From: Tamarix chinensis
Lineage: Eukaryota; Streptophyta; Magnoliopsida; Caryophyllales; Tamaricaceae
NCBI GenBank assembly: GCA_030549775.1
Contig: CM060175.1
Span: 46,745,915 to 46,809,914, forward strand
Direction of reading: 5' to 3'
DNA: 64,000 nucleotides
Under the pieces are notes generated by a model. That model did no database searches. It worked only from the letters and a program-made list of their open reading frames with translations, and was not told the origin of the DNA. Of the stretch, positions 1 through 11,798 are shown in pieces; the first letter of the stretch is position 1; every line of letters starts with the position of its first letter. Position numbers and translations under genes: made by a program.

Positions 1-1911
1 TGGAGGGTAGAAACCCTTATATCACCATCCATTCTGAATTACATTAATATTATTATTAGTATTTTTAGTAGTATTTTGTATAGCTATTATTAGTTTAGTA
101 TTATTTTATTTAAAAGCAAAGTCTTAGGATAAGTTAGTTAATAATAGTATTTTTAGGAGGGAACCTAATTCTAGTTTTTCCCCCATAGTAGGTGAGACCA
201 GTCAAAGCCCTCAAGAAGTATAGGAGTGTGCTCCAAGACTGGTGATGTTTTAGGTAAGGGGTGCTAAGGCCATTTGTGTAATATGTGCTTTATATGCCAT
301 GCATGCCATGTGATATGAATTATAATGTATTTTATGTGTAATTTTATAATTGTTATACATGCAGCATAATATGGAGTTGATGTAAGTTCATGCAATAAAT
401 TATGGCATGTGTATAAGTTGTGTTATTGTCGTGGTATGGTGTGGCCCATAAGACATGCATGATAGGTTTTGTAAAATAATGATGGGAAGTGTAATAATGG
501 GAGCTAGGGTTTGCATGGAAGTAGGGTTTGCATGGAGCTAGGGTTTGCATGGTGTTAGGGTCTGGATGGAAGTAGGGTTTGCATGGAGTTAGGGTTTGCA
601 TGGTGTTAGGGTTTGCATGGAAGTAAGGTTTTGCATGGAGCTAGGGTTTGCATAGGAGTTAATGGTTGCATGGGAGTTAGGGTTTGTATGGGAGATAGGG
701 TTTATCATGGTTACCATGGTTTGGTGTGGTTATCTAGGGTTGGAAAATGATAATAGTAGAAGTTAGTCATGCATGTCTAGGTGAAAGCTTCTGAATAAGA
801 TACTTAACACATTAATCATTTAAAGTGAAAGATTATTGAGCCGAGTCCAGCCAATCCACCGGTTAGTAATAGTAGTTACGGTTTTTACCCTATAAGTGAC
901 TGATCCATAGGCAAATAATAGTGGTGTGGACTACTGTCCCGCAAGTGACCGACCCACCGACAATAATAGTGGGGGATCACAAGCTCAATAAACACAAACC
1001 AGAGTTACTAAGGCACTTAAAAGATACTAATTACTTACAATGGAACACCATATGAGCAGGAACCAGCCGATCCATTGGTTAGGAATAGTGGTGTGGAATA
1101 TTATCCCGCAACTGATCAATCCACAGGCGAAAAATAGTAGTGTGGACTATTGTCCCACAAGTGACTGGCCCTCTTGCTAAAATAGTGGGGTGTTCCTATA
1201 CTTACATGGATTTAATAAAAGGCACGGTATGTATCAACTTCCAATAAAAGATTAATTAAATAATTAATCTAGACTTTTTGGGCCTTTATGTGTGGTCTTG
1301 ATTATTTATAAGCTGTATAATTTTCTGCATGACCTTATGTATTTTATGTGTGGGCTTGAAAGTGTAAGTTGAATATTATCCTACATGATTTTATGTGCTT
1401 ATGTGTTGGCCTTAGTGCTCGGTTACCTTACTCAGTGCGTAGTGTACTAATCACCCCTTTCGTGGGTGCTGCTCATTCCTACAAGCAGAAGGCCTATTTG
1501 GCGTGTTGCAAGTAGGTGATGCCTTCATCGATTCCATTAATGTCTATGGGACATTAGATGGGTCCGAGTGATGATTTTATTTATGAGATTATTATTCCTA
1601 TTCTTTTTTAATTATGTTTGAAACTTTAGAAATAATTTTATTATTATAGTTATTTTTCTTCTCTGAAAAACTAACGTTAGTATTTCATATTATGTAAAAT
1701 TTATGCGTACTCTGATTATCGATTTGTGAACTTTAATTTATGCATTAATGCGTGATGATGGAAATTTTTTTTCTCAGCCTTACACATGGTACTATAATGG
1801 TAGGAGTGAACCGATCTAGTACTAAGTGTGGTGGTAGCATCCCCAGAATTTACGGATTTTAAATTTAAAGGTCTCATATAAAAAAATGTGTGTAAATTTT
1901 AGGATGTCACA
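1..1911 (+). mobile_element. 3' part of a giant Ty3/gypsy LTR, cut by the window edge
   Basis: This stretch aligns by eye, in the same order, with the second halves of the LTRs at 9,735-13,443 and 25,264-32,218. It has the ATT-rich start, a minisatellite built on GGGTTTGCATGG (about 500-715), repeated GATCCACCGG...ATAATAGTGG motifs (840-1,190), the CTGCTC stem-loop at 1,469-1,488 and a terminal GTCACA at 1,911. Just after the end, around 1,917, is a TGGTATC stretch like a degenerate initiator-Met tRNA primer site, so this may have been a 5' LTR. No coding potential is seen. The left end lies outside the window. Confidence 0.75.
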
Positions 1912-1972
1912 GCTTATTGGTATCGTCAAGCAGGGTCCTAGAGGTCCTGGTACCTTAACTACTCTAGACACT

Positions 1973-3125
1973 GATAATGTACTAGGGGGTATCTATATTA
2001 AAGGGTTTGGTTACCTAGGTGATTGGCTTTGGCCTATACTTATGTCCACTTTGGTGATTGGCTTTGACCTAGACTTTATGTCCTATGGTTTGGTTAGGAT
2101 TCTACGATATGTAAGACCATGGACTAGTGTATAGTCCATTGCTTGTTGATAACATTTAGATGATAAATAAATTGATGAAAAAAAAATTTGAGTTATAAAT
2201 AAGTGGATAACAAATAATTGGATAATGATGGAACATTGGTTTAAAGGACCAAAAAGGATAAAGCTATTAACCACACTTGGATAATAGCTTAAATGTCCAA
2301 TTAGCTAATAATTGGAAAGTTTGACTAGATGTTGACCTATATCAATATATCGATAAGGAAATGGTATAATCTAATCGATTGAGTGAGTTAGAGAATAAAC
2401 CCTAGGGACTGCTTGAATTAATATGTCTAGTATATGTGTAATTACGTACGTGATTATAATGTGAAGATAAGCATAATTTCCATGTTGTATGAGTTACACA
2501 TGATAGTATATTCAGATGCATTACTACATTTAGACATATAGGATAGCATGGCATGTTAAATACAATATCCATGTTATAATAGAATTTGCATACTAGTGCT
2601 TTAGTTGGAGAAACAACTTGGCTTACTCAATAAGTAGCATACTCATGTGTTTATTTGCTCAGTCCGCTACTCATTCCCATGAGTAGAGGGTCCTATATAT
2701 GTTTTTGGAGATAGCTAGTAGTGGGCCTACCACAATTTGGGTTTGAAGCTTGAGAGAATAGACACTTGAAGGATTTTGTGTAGTCCATGATGGACCATGG
2801 TTTTGGGGTCATTCCAAAATCTTATTTTATAACTAATATAGCCCTAGAGTTTTAACTTATCCATTTTCCTATATTTGGCTTGGCTGAGGCCCATTGAGGT
2901 CCTAGATAAAAACAATATTTTAAATGTCTATGTAATTTAAGTTTGCATGATCTATTTTTAATTGGTTAGTGGGTTAGTTTTAGCCTAGTATCTAATATGG
3001 CATAGGTAAGGGACATCTATCTTATGTTAAGTACGAAGGTAACACCCTATTTTTTCTAAGCATATTTTACACTTCCACATTATATTAAGTGAATTTTTTT
3101 AGTAGTAAAAAATGGGGATGTTACA
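1973..3125 (+). repeat. Headless LTR unit, tandem copy 1
   Basis: Copy 1 of a head-to-tail pair. It begins GATAATGTACTAG and ends GGGGATGTTACA, the typical 3' end of an LTR of this group. It carries a CTACTC...GAGTAG stem-loop at 2,667-2,686, the same hairpin seen in the giant gypsy LTRs. The 5' half of an LTR (promoter, pyrimidine tract) is absent. No gene is seen. I read it as the 3' portion of a related gypsy LTR. Confidence 0.55.
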
Positions 3126-4399
3126 GATGAAGTACTAGAGGGTATCAATACTAAAGAGTCTAGTTACCTAAGTGGTTTTTGGCTTCATCCTGGACTTATG
3201 TCCATTTGTAGTTTTGGTTTAGGCTTGGATTTATGTCCATTTTAATTACTTCACTTTGTCCTAGACTTTATGTCCTTTGGTTTAGATATAGTTCCATAGC
3301 GTGTGAGACTATGGGGTGGTGTGTAGTCCATTGCTTGATGATAATGATAAAATTTGGAATGAATACTTAGATAGTAACTGGGATGAATAATTGAATAATG
3401 ATAGGAATGAGTAACTAGGTGATAACTTAGAAAAGTGTGTGGATAAGATCTTGAATAAGTATTTGGATAAGAATAAAATAAGGATGTGGTTGAAATAGAA
3501 AATAAAAGAGAATGAATAAGAAAGAGAAATAATGATTGTAAAATGCCATAATGGATTGTGTAAGTTGGAAAATAAATCTAATGAAAAACCATGTGGATGG
3601 ATGATAGAAACCCTAGTTATCATTTAATGGATTTTGTAAGTTGGAAAATAAATCTAATGAAAAACCATGTGAATGGCCGATAGGAACCCTAGTTATCATT
3701 TGAATAACTTTCTTAGTATTTGTATGTGGCTATCTATGATGTTATAATATGAAGACAAGCATGATGCATCCTGGATTGCTTAAGTTGTGCATAGTATTAA
3801 GTTCTAATGCATTACATGACCATGATAGAGTAGGTACATCTAATTAAACGGCATCGGCATGACTCCTATTGAGGAGGTAACTTGGCTTACTTAATACTTA
3901 GTATACTAATGTGCCTGTTTTCTCGGTTACCTACTCATTCCCACGAGTAGAGAACCATGTGAAGGTTTTTCGGTATAGTTAATAATGGGCCTCCCTTATC
4001 TTGGGTTCGAGCATGAGAATATGGATATCCAAAAAAGTTTTTATGGTCTATGATGGACCAAGGATTTAGAATCGCACCCTAACTTTTTTTTCTTACCATA
4101 ATAGCCCTGTAGTTCAATTTAAACTACCTTCTTGTACTTTATTATGTCGAGGACTATCGAGGCCCTGTTGTGTATATGTTTTCTTTAATTATCTATATAT
4201 CCTATTCTTGTGTACTCACTTTAGTTTTGGTTAATTTGATTTTTCAGCCTTGTGTCTAGTGTGGGATAGGCAGTTGACATCTATCCTATGTTATGTATAG
4301 CGGTAGCACCCCATTTTTTCCTCAGTATGTTTGGTATTTTTTTACTTTTGCAATACTTTAAAACGAACATTTTTCATAGTGTAAAATGGTGATGTTACA
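3126..4399 (+). repeat. Headless LTR unit, tandem copy 2
   Basis: It starts GATGAAGTACTAG, matching the start of copy 1 (1,973), and shares blocks in the same order: the 'gtgtagtccattgcttg' block near 3,322, the CTACTC...GAGTAG hairpin at 3,931-3,950, the 'gggcctcccttatcttgggttcgag' block near 3,987 (split here by small differences from copy 1), and a terminal GATGTTACA at 4,399. The two copies are clearly diverged, so the duplication or double insertion is old. A short local repeat of about 90 bp is also present near 3,540-3,700. Confidence 0.55.
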
Positions 4400-4645
4400 T
4401 TGTGATCTAGTCTCTACTTAGATCCATAGACTAGATTTCCATAACCAGTCAATCGATGGGAGAACCAATCAATCGGTCCACCGGTTTTATTTTTAGATCA
4501 AATATGGTATGACCAAACTAGTTGACTAGTCCTAAGGGCAAATCAAATGGTCCGTCTGTATTTCACCATGTTCGTTGTTAATTATTGTTCTTCCTTTGGG
4601 CCTTTTATATTAATACTTTTATGTAATTACAAAATTTTTATCGTG

Positions 4646-4653
4646 ATTTCAAC
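4646..4653. repeat. Left 8-bp target-site duplication of MITE 1
   Basis: ATTTCAAC here is repeated exactly at 5,291-5,298, right after the element. An 8-bp duplication fits hAT-type transposition. Confidence 0.75.
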
Positions 4654-5290
4654 TAGGGGTGTTCATGGATAGGATATCCTATGTTACGGATATCTCTTGA
4701 TTGGATATTTGGTAAAATGTTTTAAATATTTAAAATATTATATGTCTAGGAAAAAAAGCTTTTGATATCAGACACTTCTGATATCAGAAGTTTCAAATCG
4801 TATAACAAATAATCTATCGGATATCTAAAACTTTTTAGTAAACCCCGATTGAGAAATATTGAATAAAAAATAACTCAATTGAAAAATTAAAAATTCATCC
4901 AATTTGAACAAATATGATCAAATGATTTAATTTAACTATTAAATTATATTATATTCAATTAGTAATTTTAAATTTTGGATAATAATTAAAAGGTATAAAA
5001 TTTACTTATAATAAATACTCATTTCAAATTATAAACACATATACAAGACTATATAAAATAAAATTTTATGAAAAATAAATAGTATTTAGAGTGTATATGT
5101 ATATAATTTATTAGATTAGATAGTATTTTTATTTTTCGGATCGAACATCCAATTTATGTGATCTTTTATTTATCAAATTGGATATTTAAATTGAAAAAAA
5201 AAATATTAGATAAATTATATAATATTTTAAATCGGATCAATTCGAATATCAAATTGGATCATCAGATATCGGATAACATGAACAACCCTA
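4654..5290. mobile_element. Non-autonomous hAT-type MITE 1 (637 bp)
   Basis: The element starts TAGGGGTGTTCATG and ends CATGAACAACCCTA. These are inverted repeats with a single difference over 14 bp. It is flanked by a perfect 8-bp duplication ATTTCAAC. The interior is AT-rich with repeated GATATC and GGATAT words and codes for nothing. The terminal sequence and 8-bp duplication are what is expected of hAT derivatives. It sits inside an old LTR and is therefore younger than that LTR. Confidence 0.8.
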
Positions 5291-6797
5291 ATTTCAACTA
5301 AGTTTACACAACAATTGATATAGACCAAAATGATGATATTTGATCCTTAAATTGGTTAAGTTTAGTATCATCTCTAAACACCCAATCGGTAACTTATATG
5401 CCTTATGATATGTTTGGTGTTATCACTTGGAAACACACAATTTGGATAATAATGGAATAAATTTATGGTTTGGGATATCCCTTAGTAATTAATAAATCAT
5501 AGATTATGATTTCTTTCAAATCTTTTTCTCTAACTCTTTGGGTAGCTAGTTTGGAGTAAGTGGGCTGGTCACCCAGTGTTTTATATTTTTGCTTAGTACT
5601 TATTTATTTGTCTACCAGGTTGCAATAAGTTGTGGGATATACACATATCTTTAAGGTATAGAATTATACTATAGTAAACAGACATATCATTAGTATCTAG
5701 TTCTAGTGGGTGAGGTATCCTACTATAAGACCACCGGCATTTTGTCTTATCCACCACTTAGGCTAGGGTGGCATCCCAACTTTAGCCCTACTAGTGAAGG
5801 TATTTAAGGTATGGTGTGTGAAGTAACTCAGTACAAGTCTCCTTGATTTTCTTTGACCCCATATGGTGTGTATGGTATCCCATATTGTGTTATCCCTCAT
5901 TATAGGCACACTCGATATGTAGCAGGTGTGGTATCCCTAGGAAAAAAAACCTTCGATGTATCCTGACTTTATATAGTAGATGTGGCATCAAATTGTGTGT
6001 GTATGCTACCATGACTTTTATTTATGGTGGAGAAATAAGTGTGGTCAAATAGATCATCTTCATAACTAGAAATTATATGATCACTAAAGGAAGATTTATA
6101 ATATAGTTTACATTATGTGGTGATGATACATTTACTATTTTATTATTCTTCCATAATTTTCATGTAAGCATGCCTTGTTATATTACTACCATAAGCTTAG
6201 GTGTTATTTTAGTTAGTATGCTTATCACTATGCTACTATATGACTTCAATGTGCCACATGAACCTTTACATTATTTTAGGCTGTCTGTTTTACCAGTACT
6301 TCACTGTACTAATACTACACTTTTGTGGTCACTATAATGATCCAACTTATAGTCTGGTGAGAAGAGAATGACTTGTAGGGATATTATTCTCAACTAGAGT
6401 ATGTTAAGGATAATACCATTCCTTGTAGATTTGAGAGTTACATTCCAATTTAGTTAAGATTTAAACTAACTGATTAGATGTACTTTGGCCCACTATGTTG
6501 AGATGTTTTGGTTATTTTTAGTTATTTAAACTCTTAAATTTAATTCCTATATTTGGATTTATAAGCTCTCTCTTTCATCTACATTACCATTCTCTCCATT
6601 GTTGTTATAGTAATGTTAGTTGAACATATATTTTTCATAATTGTTTTTATTTTATTTTGCATTAGGCATATGTTAGGTGATGATCACACTTCTTTCATAG
6701 TTGATGTGGTAGTAACATTCTCCAATTTTTCTTTTATAAACGCTTCCGCATTATCTTTAAAATAAAATTTTTTAGTTCAAAATTTGGTTGTCTTACA

Positions 6798-7543
6798 TAT
6801 ATTGTAGTCTCATAAACCTAGAGATGATAAGTATACAAAGTATAAATCATCTCCTATATGATTATTGTAATTGTAGGCTCATAAACTAAAATATGAGTGA
6901 TCGTCATCAAACACCCACTTTATATAAATAAAGATTCAAATCCAAAAGGTATAATATTTTGATTATAGATATAGAAGACTTTTATAGAGTTTCTTAAACC
7001 ACTATAAATCTTGTTTATTATTTGTTATCCTTCTAGTTATTTTTCAGAAATTTGAATTTGATATTATTATTACAAAATACTCTATTCACCCCACTAGAGT
7101 ATCCACACGAGCTTACACACCTACATATATTGATATTCCCATCATCATCATACTATTCAGGGATTTTGTTCAAACTCTTATCATTTTTTCCTTTCCCTTT
7201 TTGATTTGTTTTTTGGCAAGAGAGTGAGTTAAGAAAGATAAAGGAAAAGAAATTGATTGATGAAGCTCCTAATGGCTATATTGATAGAGGGTTAGTCAAT
7301 AGGAGATGACAAACTAAGATTGAGGAAATTAAATTTTATTAGTTGACATAATTCTATAGTTGCATAATGCTTTTTTTTAAGAAGGGAGACAACTGGTAAA
7401 AAAAATGATAGAGGAATGGCAAAAATATAATAGTGAATTAAAATCACAATAATCATTGAGTAAAAATATAATAATCATTAACTAAAATAAAAACTTTGTG
7501 TGAAACCAAGATATTGAACTAAAATTGAAATAATAACCAACTC
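6798..7543. other. AT-rich spacer with no recognisable feature
   Basis: Between the end of one LTR and the start of the large gypsy element I see no gene, terminal repeats or tandem array. Confidence 0.5.
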
Positions 7544-8456
7544 TGAAATGCCCCAAAAACATTCATTTTTAGAAGTCTAATTAAATAAGGATTTATTAGA
7601 AAATTTATTTAATTAATTATTTTTATTAGAATAGGAATAATTTATTTAGGGCAAATTAAGAAGGAATTTATAAAAAATTTTACAAGGAAAATTTTGGTAT
7701 TTTGCTAATTAAAAAAGAATTTAGGAGAAACCTTTTAAAAATTCTAATTTAGCCTAAAAAGGAAATTTAATATTATTTTATTTAAATATTTTTATTTTAA
7801 ATACCCAAAATATTCTAATTAAAATTTTGACCCCAACTTACTTATTTTTCTTTTCCTTTTTTCCTTTTTCTTTTCCTTTCTTCCTTTTCCATTCTTTTCT
7901 TTCTTTTTCTTTTCTTTTCTTTCTTTTTCCTTCTTCCTGCCGATTAGGCCTCTTGTAGCAAAATCCTTCCTTTTTCCTTCCTCTCTTCCATGGCCCATCA
8001 CCGTTCTTTTCTTTCTTTCTTTCAGCAACCGAAATGCTATGACTTGAGTTTTTTTCCCCTGGAATGCCCCTTTCGTTTAAAACCTTATAACCATTGCTGA
8101 CAAGCCCATCTCTTCTTCTTTTTCTTTTCTTCCTTCTTCCCCTAGCCACCCAGTTCACCTCCTTCTTCCTCCTTCCTACTCCGTCATCGACCTACACCTT
8201 CGAAGCTCCGAAAATGGCGCCGCCGGCCACGCTGAATTTGACCAACCATTTCTCCCCTCTTTCTCTTCCCCTTACCTCGCAGTTCAGAATGATCTATCCT
8301 GTTTTCCTTTTCTCCCACACGAAGTCCTCCTTTTCCTTTGCAAAAGGTTTAACACGACCTAAAATTGTGCCAGCAGGCAGACACCGCCGGCTACCCCAAA
8401 CCTTACCTACATTATCCTCCTACCGACCCTAGAACCCTACCATTCCTTCTAAACTC

Positions 8457-8464
8457 TATAAATA
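8457..8464 (+). promoter_or_regulatory. LTR TATA box
   Basis: TATAAATA followed by CCCC, in the pyrimidine-rich section of the LTR. The same octamer occurs at the matching place in the 3' LTR (24,049-24,056) and in the related solo LTR (26,366-26,373). Conservation across three LTRs supports it as the polymerase II promoter. Confidence 0.7.
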
Positions 8465-9420
8465 CCCCTTGTTTGGTGGATTTCGAAACTTTTTCCCTGA
8501 AACCCTAAGAGCCTACCCTATGCACCACCGCAACTTCAGATGATCTTTCCTCCGCTGTTATCTAACTACGCCGCCACCTTTGCCTACCAAAGTCTTCCCT
8601 GCACTACCCTCTAACTAATTGAGTGACCCATCTCCCTCGATTCTTTTCGCACGAGCCACCACAGCTGTGGGAAGTTCCCTTCCCATCAAGCCAAGTTTTT
8701 ACATCCGCAACCCCTCGAGCCACCACATCCACCACTATCACTACCTTCTACACCACCTAAAAGCTGCTACTTATCTTCCTCCACCTAGCCATACCCTTCT
8801 TTTCTCCTTTCTCCTTCTCCTCCCCTCTCTTTCTTCTTCTCTTCCTTTCGGCCGCCACCACAACCGCTGTGCACCGCTACCACTTGCTGCGCCACCACCA
8901 TAACTTTACTCCCCTCAGCCAAGGCTACCACCAACACCTCAACCTCCACCCTCATTCTCTACCTACTCTTCTCACACCTCAACTTTTCCCTTTTATAACC
9001 ACTTTTTCAGCAGCCGCCGCCGGTGCCACCCATCTCCGCCGACTCAAGGTGAAACCCTAAACCCTCTCAGCCCTTTTCCCCTATTTATTTAAATTTATTC
9101 TATTTTATTTTGATTTTTATCAATTATTCGATTATTAATAATATTATTATCATCATTATTATTATTGGATGTAATATTAATGTTATATTTTCTTAGCAGG
9201 GTCGAGAGTAGACTTAGATTACTTAAGCTATTAGTTTCGAATTATGGGTATTAATAGTATTATTATAAGTTTTATTATCATTATGAATATTATTATTAAT
9301 ATTATTATTATTAATATTATTATTTTATTATTACTATTATGTATCTAATGAGGGCCGAAAGCCGTATTTTATTTTAATGATTCGCATACTCATATTTTTT
9401 TATTATTATTATTACTAGTT

Positions 9421-9439
9421 CTATTATTATTATTATTAT

Positions 9440-9507
<68 letters not shown>

Positions 9508-9548
9508 TTATTATTATTAACATTATTATAAGTAACATGTGTTATTAA

Positions 9549-9582
<34 letters not shown>

Positions 9583-9635
9583 ATTATTATTATTATTATT
9601 ATTATTATTAAATGGTACCTTCATTATTTGGAGGT
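9421..9635 (+). repeat. Compound ATT / AGT trinucleotide array in the LTR
   Basis: Runs of TTA pass into about 23 AGT units (9,440-9,507) and back into TTA runs to about 9,610. A matching but mostly TTA array lies in the 3' LTR at 25,185-25,235. Confidence 0.8.
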
Positions 9636-10249
9636 AGGGTCAAACACCCTACCTTATATTATTTAGGGTTAAGTTATTATTATTATTATTATTATTATCA
9701 TCATCATCATCATCATCATCATTAGCATTATTTTGGTTGAGGGTAGAAACCCTTATATCACCCTCTGTTTTAAATTACACTAATATTAATTTTTAGTATT
9801 TTTAGTAGTATTTCGTATATTTATTATTATTATAGTATTATTTTATTTAAAAACCTAGTCTTAGGATATGTTAGTAAATAATAGTATCTTTAGGAGGGAA
9901 CCTAATTCTAGTTTATCCCTCATAATAGGTGAGACCAATCAAAGCCCTCAAGAGGTATAGGAGTGTGCTCCAAGACAGGTGATGTTTTTGGTAAGGGGTG
10001 CTAAGGCCATTTGTGTAATATGTGATTTTCATGCTATGCATGCCATGTAATATGAACTATAATGTATTTTATGTGTATATTATATAATTGTTATGTATGC
10101 AGCATGAAATGGAGTTAAGATAAGATCGTACATTGAATTGTGGCATGTGAATTATTTGTAATTGTTGTATTATTATTGTGGTATGATGTATCCCATAAGA
10201 CATGCATGATGGGTTTTGTAAGATAATGATGGGGAGTGTAATGATATGG

Positions 10250-10640
10250 TGATAGGGTTTGCATGGAAGATAGGGTTTTGCATGAAGTTAATGTTTGCAT
10301 GGAGCTAGGGTTTGTGAGGAGTTAGGGTTTGCATGGTGTTATGGTTTGCATGGAAGTTAGGGTTTTGCATGGAGTTAATGTTTGCATGGAGCTAGGGTTT
10401 GTGAGGATTTAGGGTTTGCATGGTGTTATGGTTTGCATGGAAGTTAAGGTTTTTCATGGAGTTAATGTTTGCAGGTATTAGGGTTTGCACGGTGTTAGGG
10501 TTTGTATGGAGTTAATGTTTGCATGGAAGTAGGGTTTCCATGGAGCTAGGGTTTACATGGAAGTAGGATTTGCATGGAAGTTAGGGTTTGCATGGGAATT
10601 AATGGTTTCATAGGAGTTAGGGTTTGTTATGGTTACCATG
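10250..10640 (+). repeat. Minisatellite of GGGTTTGCATGG-type units in the LTR
   Basis: About twenty imperfect units of the form GTTAGGGTTTGCATGGA, spaced 17-25 bp apart. Homologous arrays lie at 496-715 and 30,715-30,990. In the reverse-oriented LTR the matching place (15,420-16,080, read on the minus strand) holds related AACCCTAAATTC-type units instead. Confidence 0.75.
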
Positions 10641-10766
10641 GTTTGTGTGGTTAACTAGGGTTGGAGGATGAGAATAGTAGAAGTCAGTCATGCATATCTG
10701 GGTTATAGCCTTTGAATAAGATACTTAAAACACTAATCATATAAAGTGGAAGAGTATTTAGTCGGG

Positions 10767-11113
10767 TCCCACCGATCCATCAGTTAAAAATAGTGGTTAG
10801 GATGCGTTGTCCTATGTGTGACAGATCTACCGGCTATAATAGTTGTTAGGGTATGATACCCTATGTGTCTCCGATCCACCGGCTATAATAGTGGTGGACT
10901 TCAAGCTCAATAAACCAAACATCTATGTTACTAAGACACTAAAAAGACACTAAGTACTTACAGCGGAACACTATGTGAGCCGAGGCAACTGATCCATCGG
11001 TAAGAAATAGTGGTTAGGGTATGGTACCCTATGTGTGACCGATCCACCAGCTAATAATAGTGGGCATGAGCATTGTGCCCTGCTTGTCTCCTATCCACCG
11101 GCTATAATAGTGG
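10767..11113 (+). repeat. Two triplets of the GATCCACCGG...ATAATAGTGG motif
   Basis: Three motif copies lie near 10,783, 10,826 and 10,870, then about 130 bp of spacer with a conserved 'cagcggaacac' block, then three more copies up to 11,113. The same two-by-three arrangement is present in the other giant LTRs of the window. Confidence 0.7.
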
Positions 11114-11793
11114 AGGCTCCCGTACTCATATGAATTGAATAAAGAGTAAGTTGTGGAATGAGTATACGTAAAAGATTAATCAAATAAATAATCTGGACTT
11201 TTTGAGCCTTTATATGTTGCTTGATCATTTATAAGCTGTGTAATATTCTGCATGACTTTATATATTATATGTGTGGGTTTGAACGTATAAGTTGAATATG
11301 ATCCTACATGATTTTATGTACTTGTGTGTTGGCCTTAGTGCTCGGTTGTCTTACTCAGTACGTAGCATACCGATCACCCTTTTCATTAGTGCTACTCATT
11401 CCCATGAGTAGAAGGCCCATCTGACGTGTTGCAGGTAGGAGATGCTTATTTTGATGCCATTGATGTCTATGGGGCATCAGGTGGGGCCGAGTGATGATTT
11501 GAGCTGGATCAAGTCTAGGAGTGGTGTGGCCATTTTCCTATCATGAGATTATTATTTCTTTTCTTTTTTAATTATGTTTGAAACTTTAGAAACAATTTTG
11601 TTATTGTAGTTATTTTTATTCTCTGAAGAACTATCTTACGTATTTCAGATTATGTAAAACTCATGCGTACTTTGATTATTGATTTGCGAATTTTAATTTA
11701 TGTATTAATGTGTGATGAGGGAAATGTTTTTCTCAGCCTTAGCACTTGGTACTGGAACTGTAGGAGTGAATCGATCTGGTACTAAGTGTGGCG

Positions 11794-11798
11794 GTAGC
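11794..11798. repeat. Target-site duplication GTAGC (left)
   Basis: GTAGC is repeated exactly at 13,362-13,366, flanking the inserted solo LTR. Joining the flanks restores the GCGGTAGCATCC stretch found in the sister LTRs. Confidence 0.9.

Larger units (their letters stand above)
4400..6797 (+). mobile_element. 3' part of a second gypsy LTR family, interrupted by a MITE
   Basis: This matches 57,100-58,998 in order. Shared parts are the text rich in 'accaatcgactag' words, the 'cacccaatc' and 'tgttatcacttgg' blocks near 5,380-5,440, the 'gtatcc' repeats around 5,700-6,000, the 'actaatactacacttttgtggtcac' region and an end in GTCTTACA at 6,797. The first half of the LTR is missing. It is split by the MITE at 4,654-5,290. 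No coding sequence is recognisable. Confidence 0.6.

Noticed and set aside
7819..8432. Lys/Arg-rich minus-strand and Ser/Leu-rich plus-strand frames
   Set aside because: They are shadows of the pyrimidine-rich tract of the LTR; similar frames occur at 23,437-23,943 and 18,626-18,847 in the sister LTRs.
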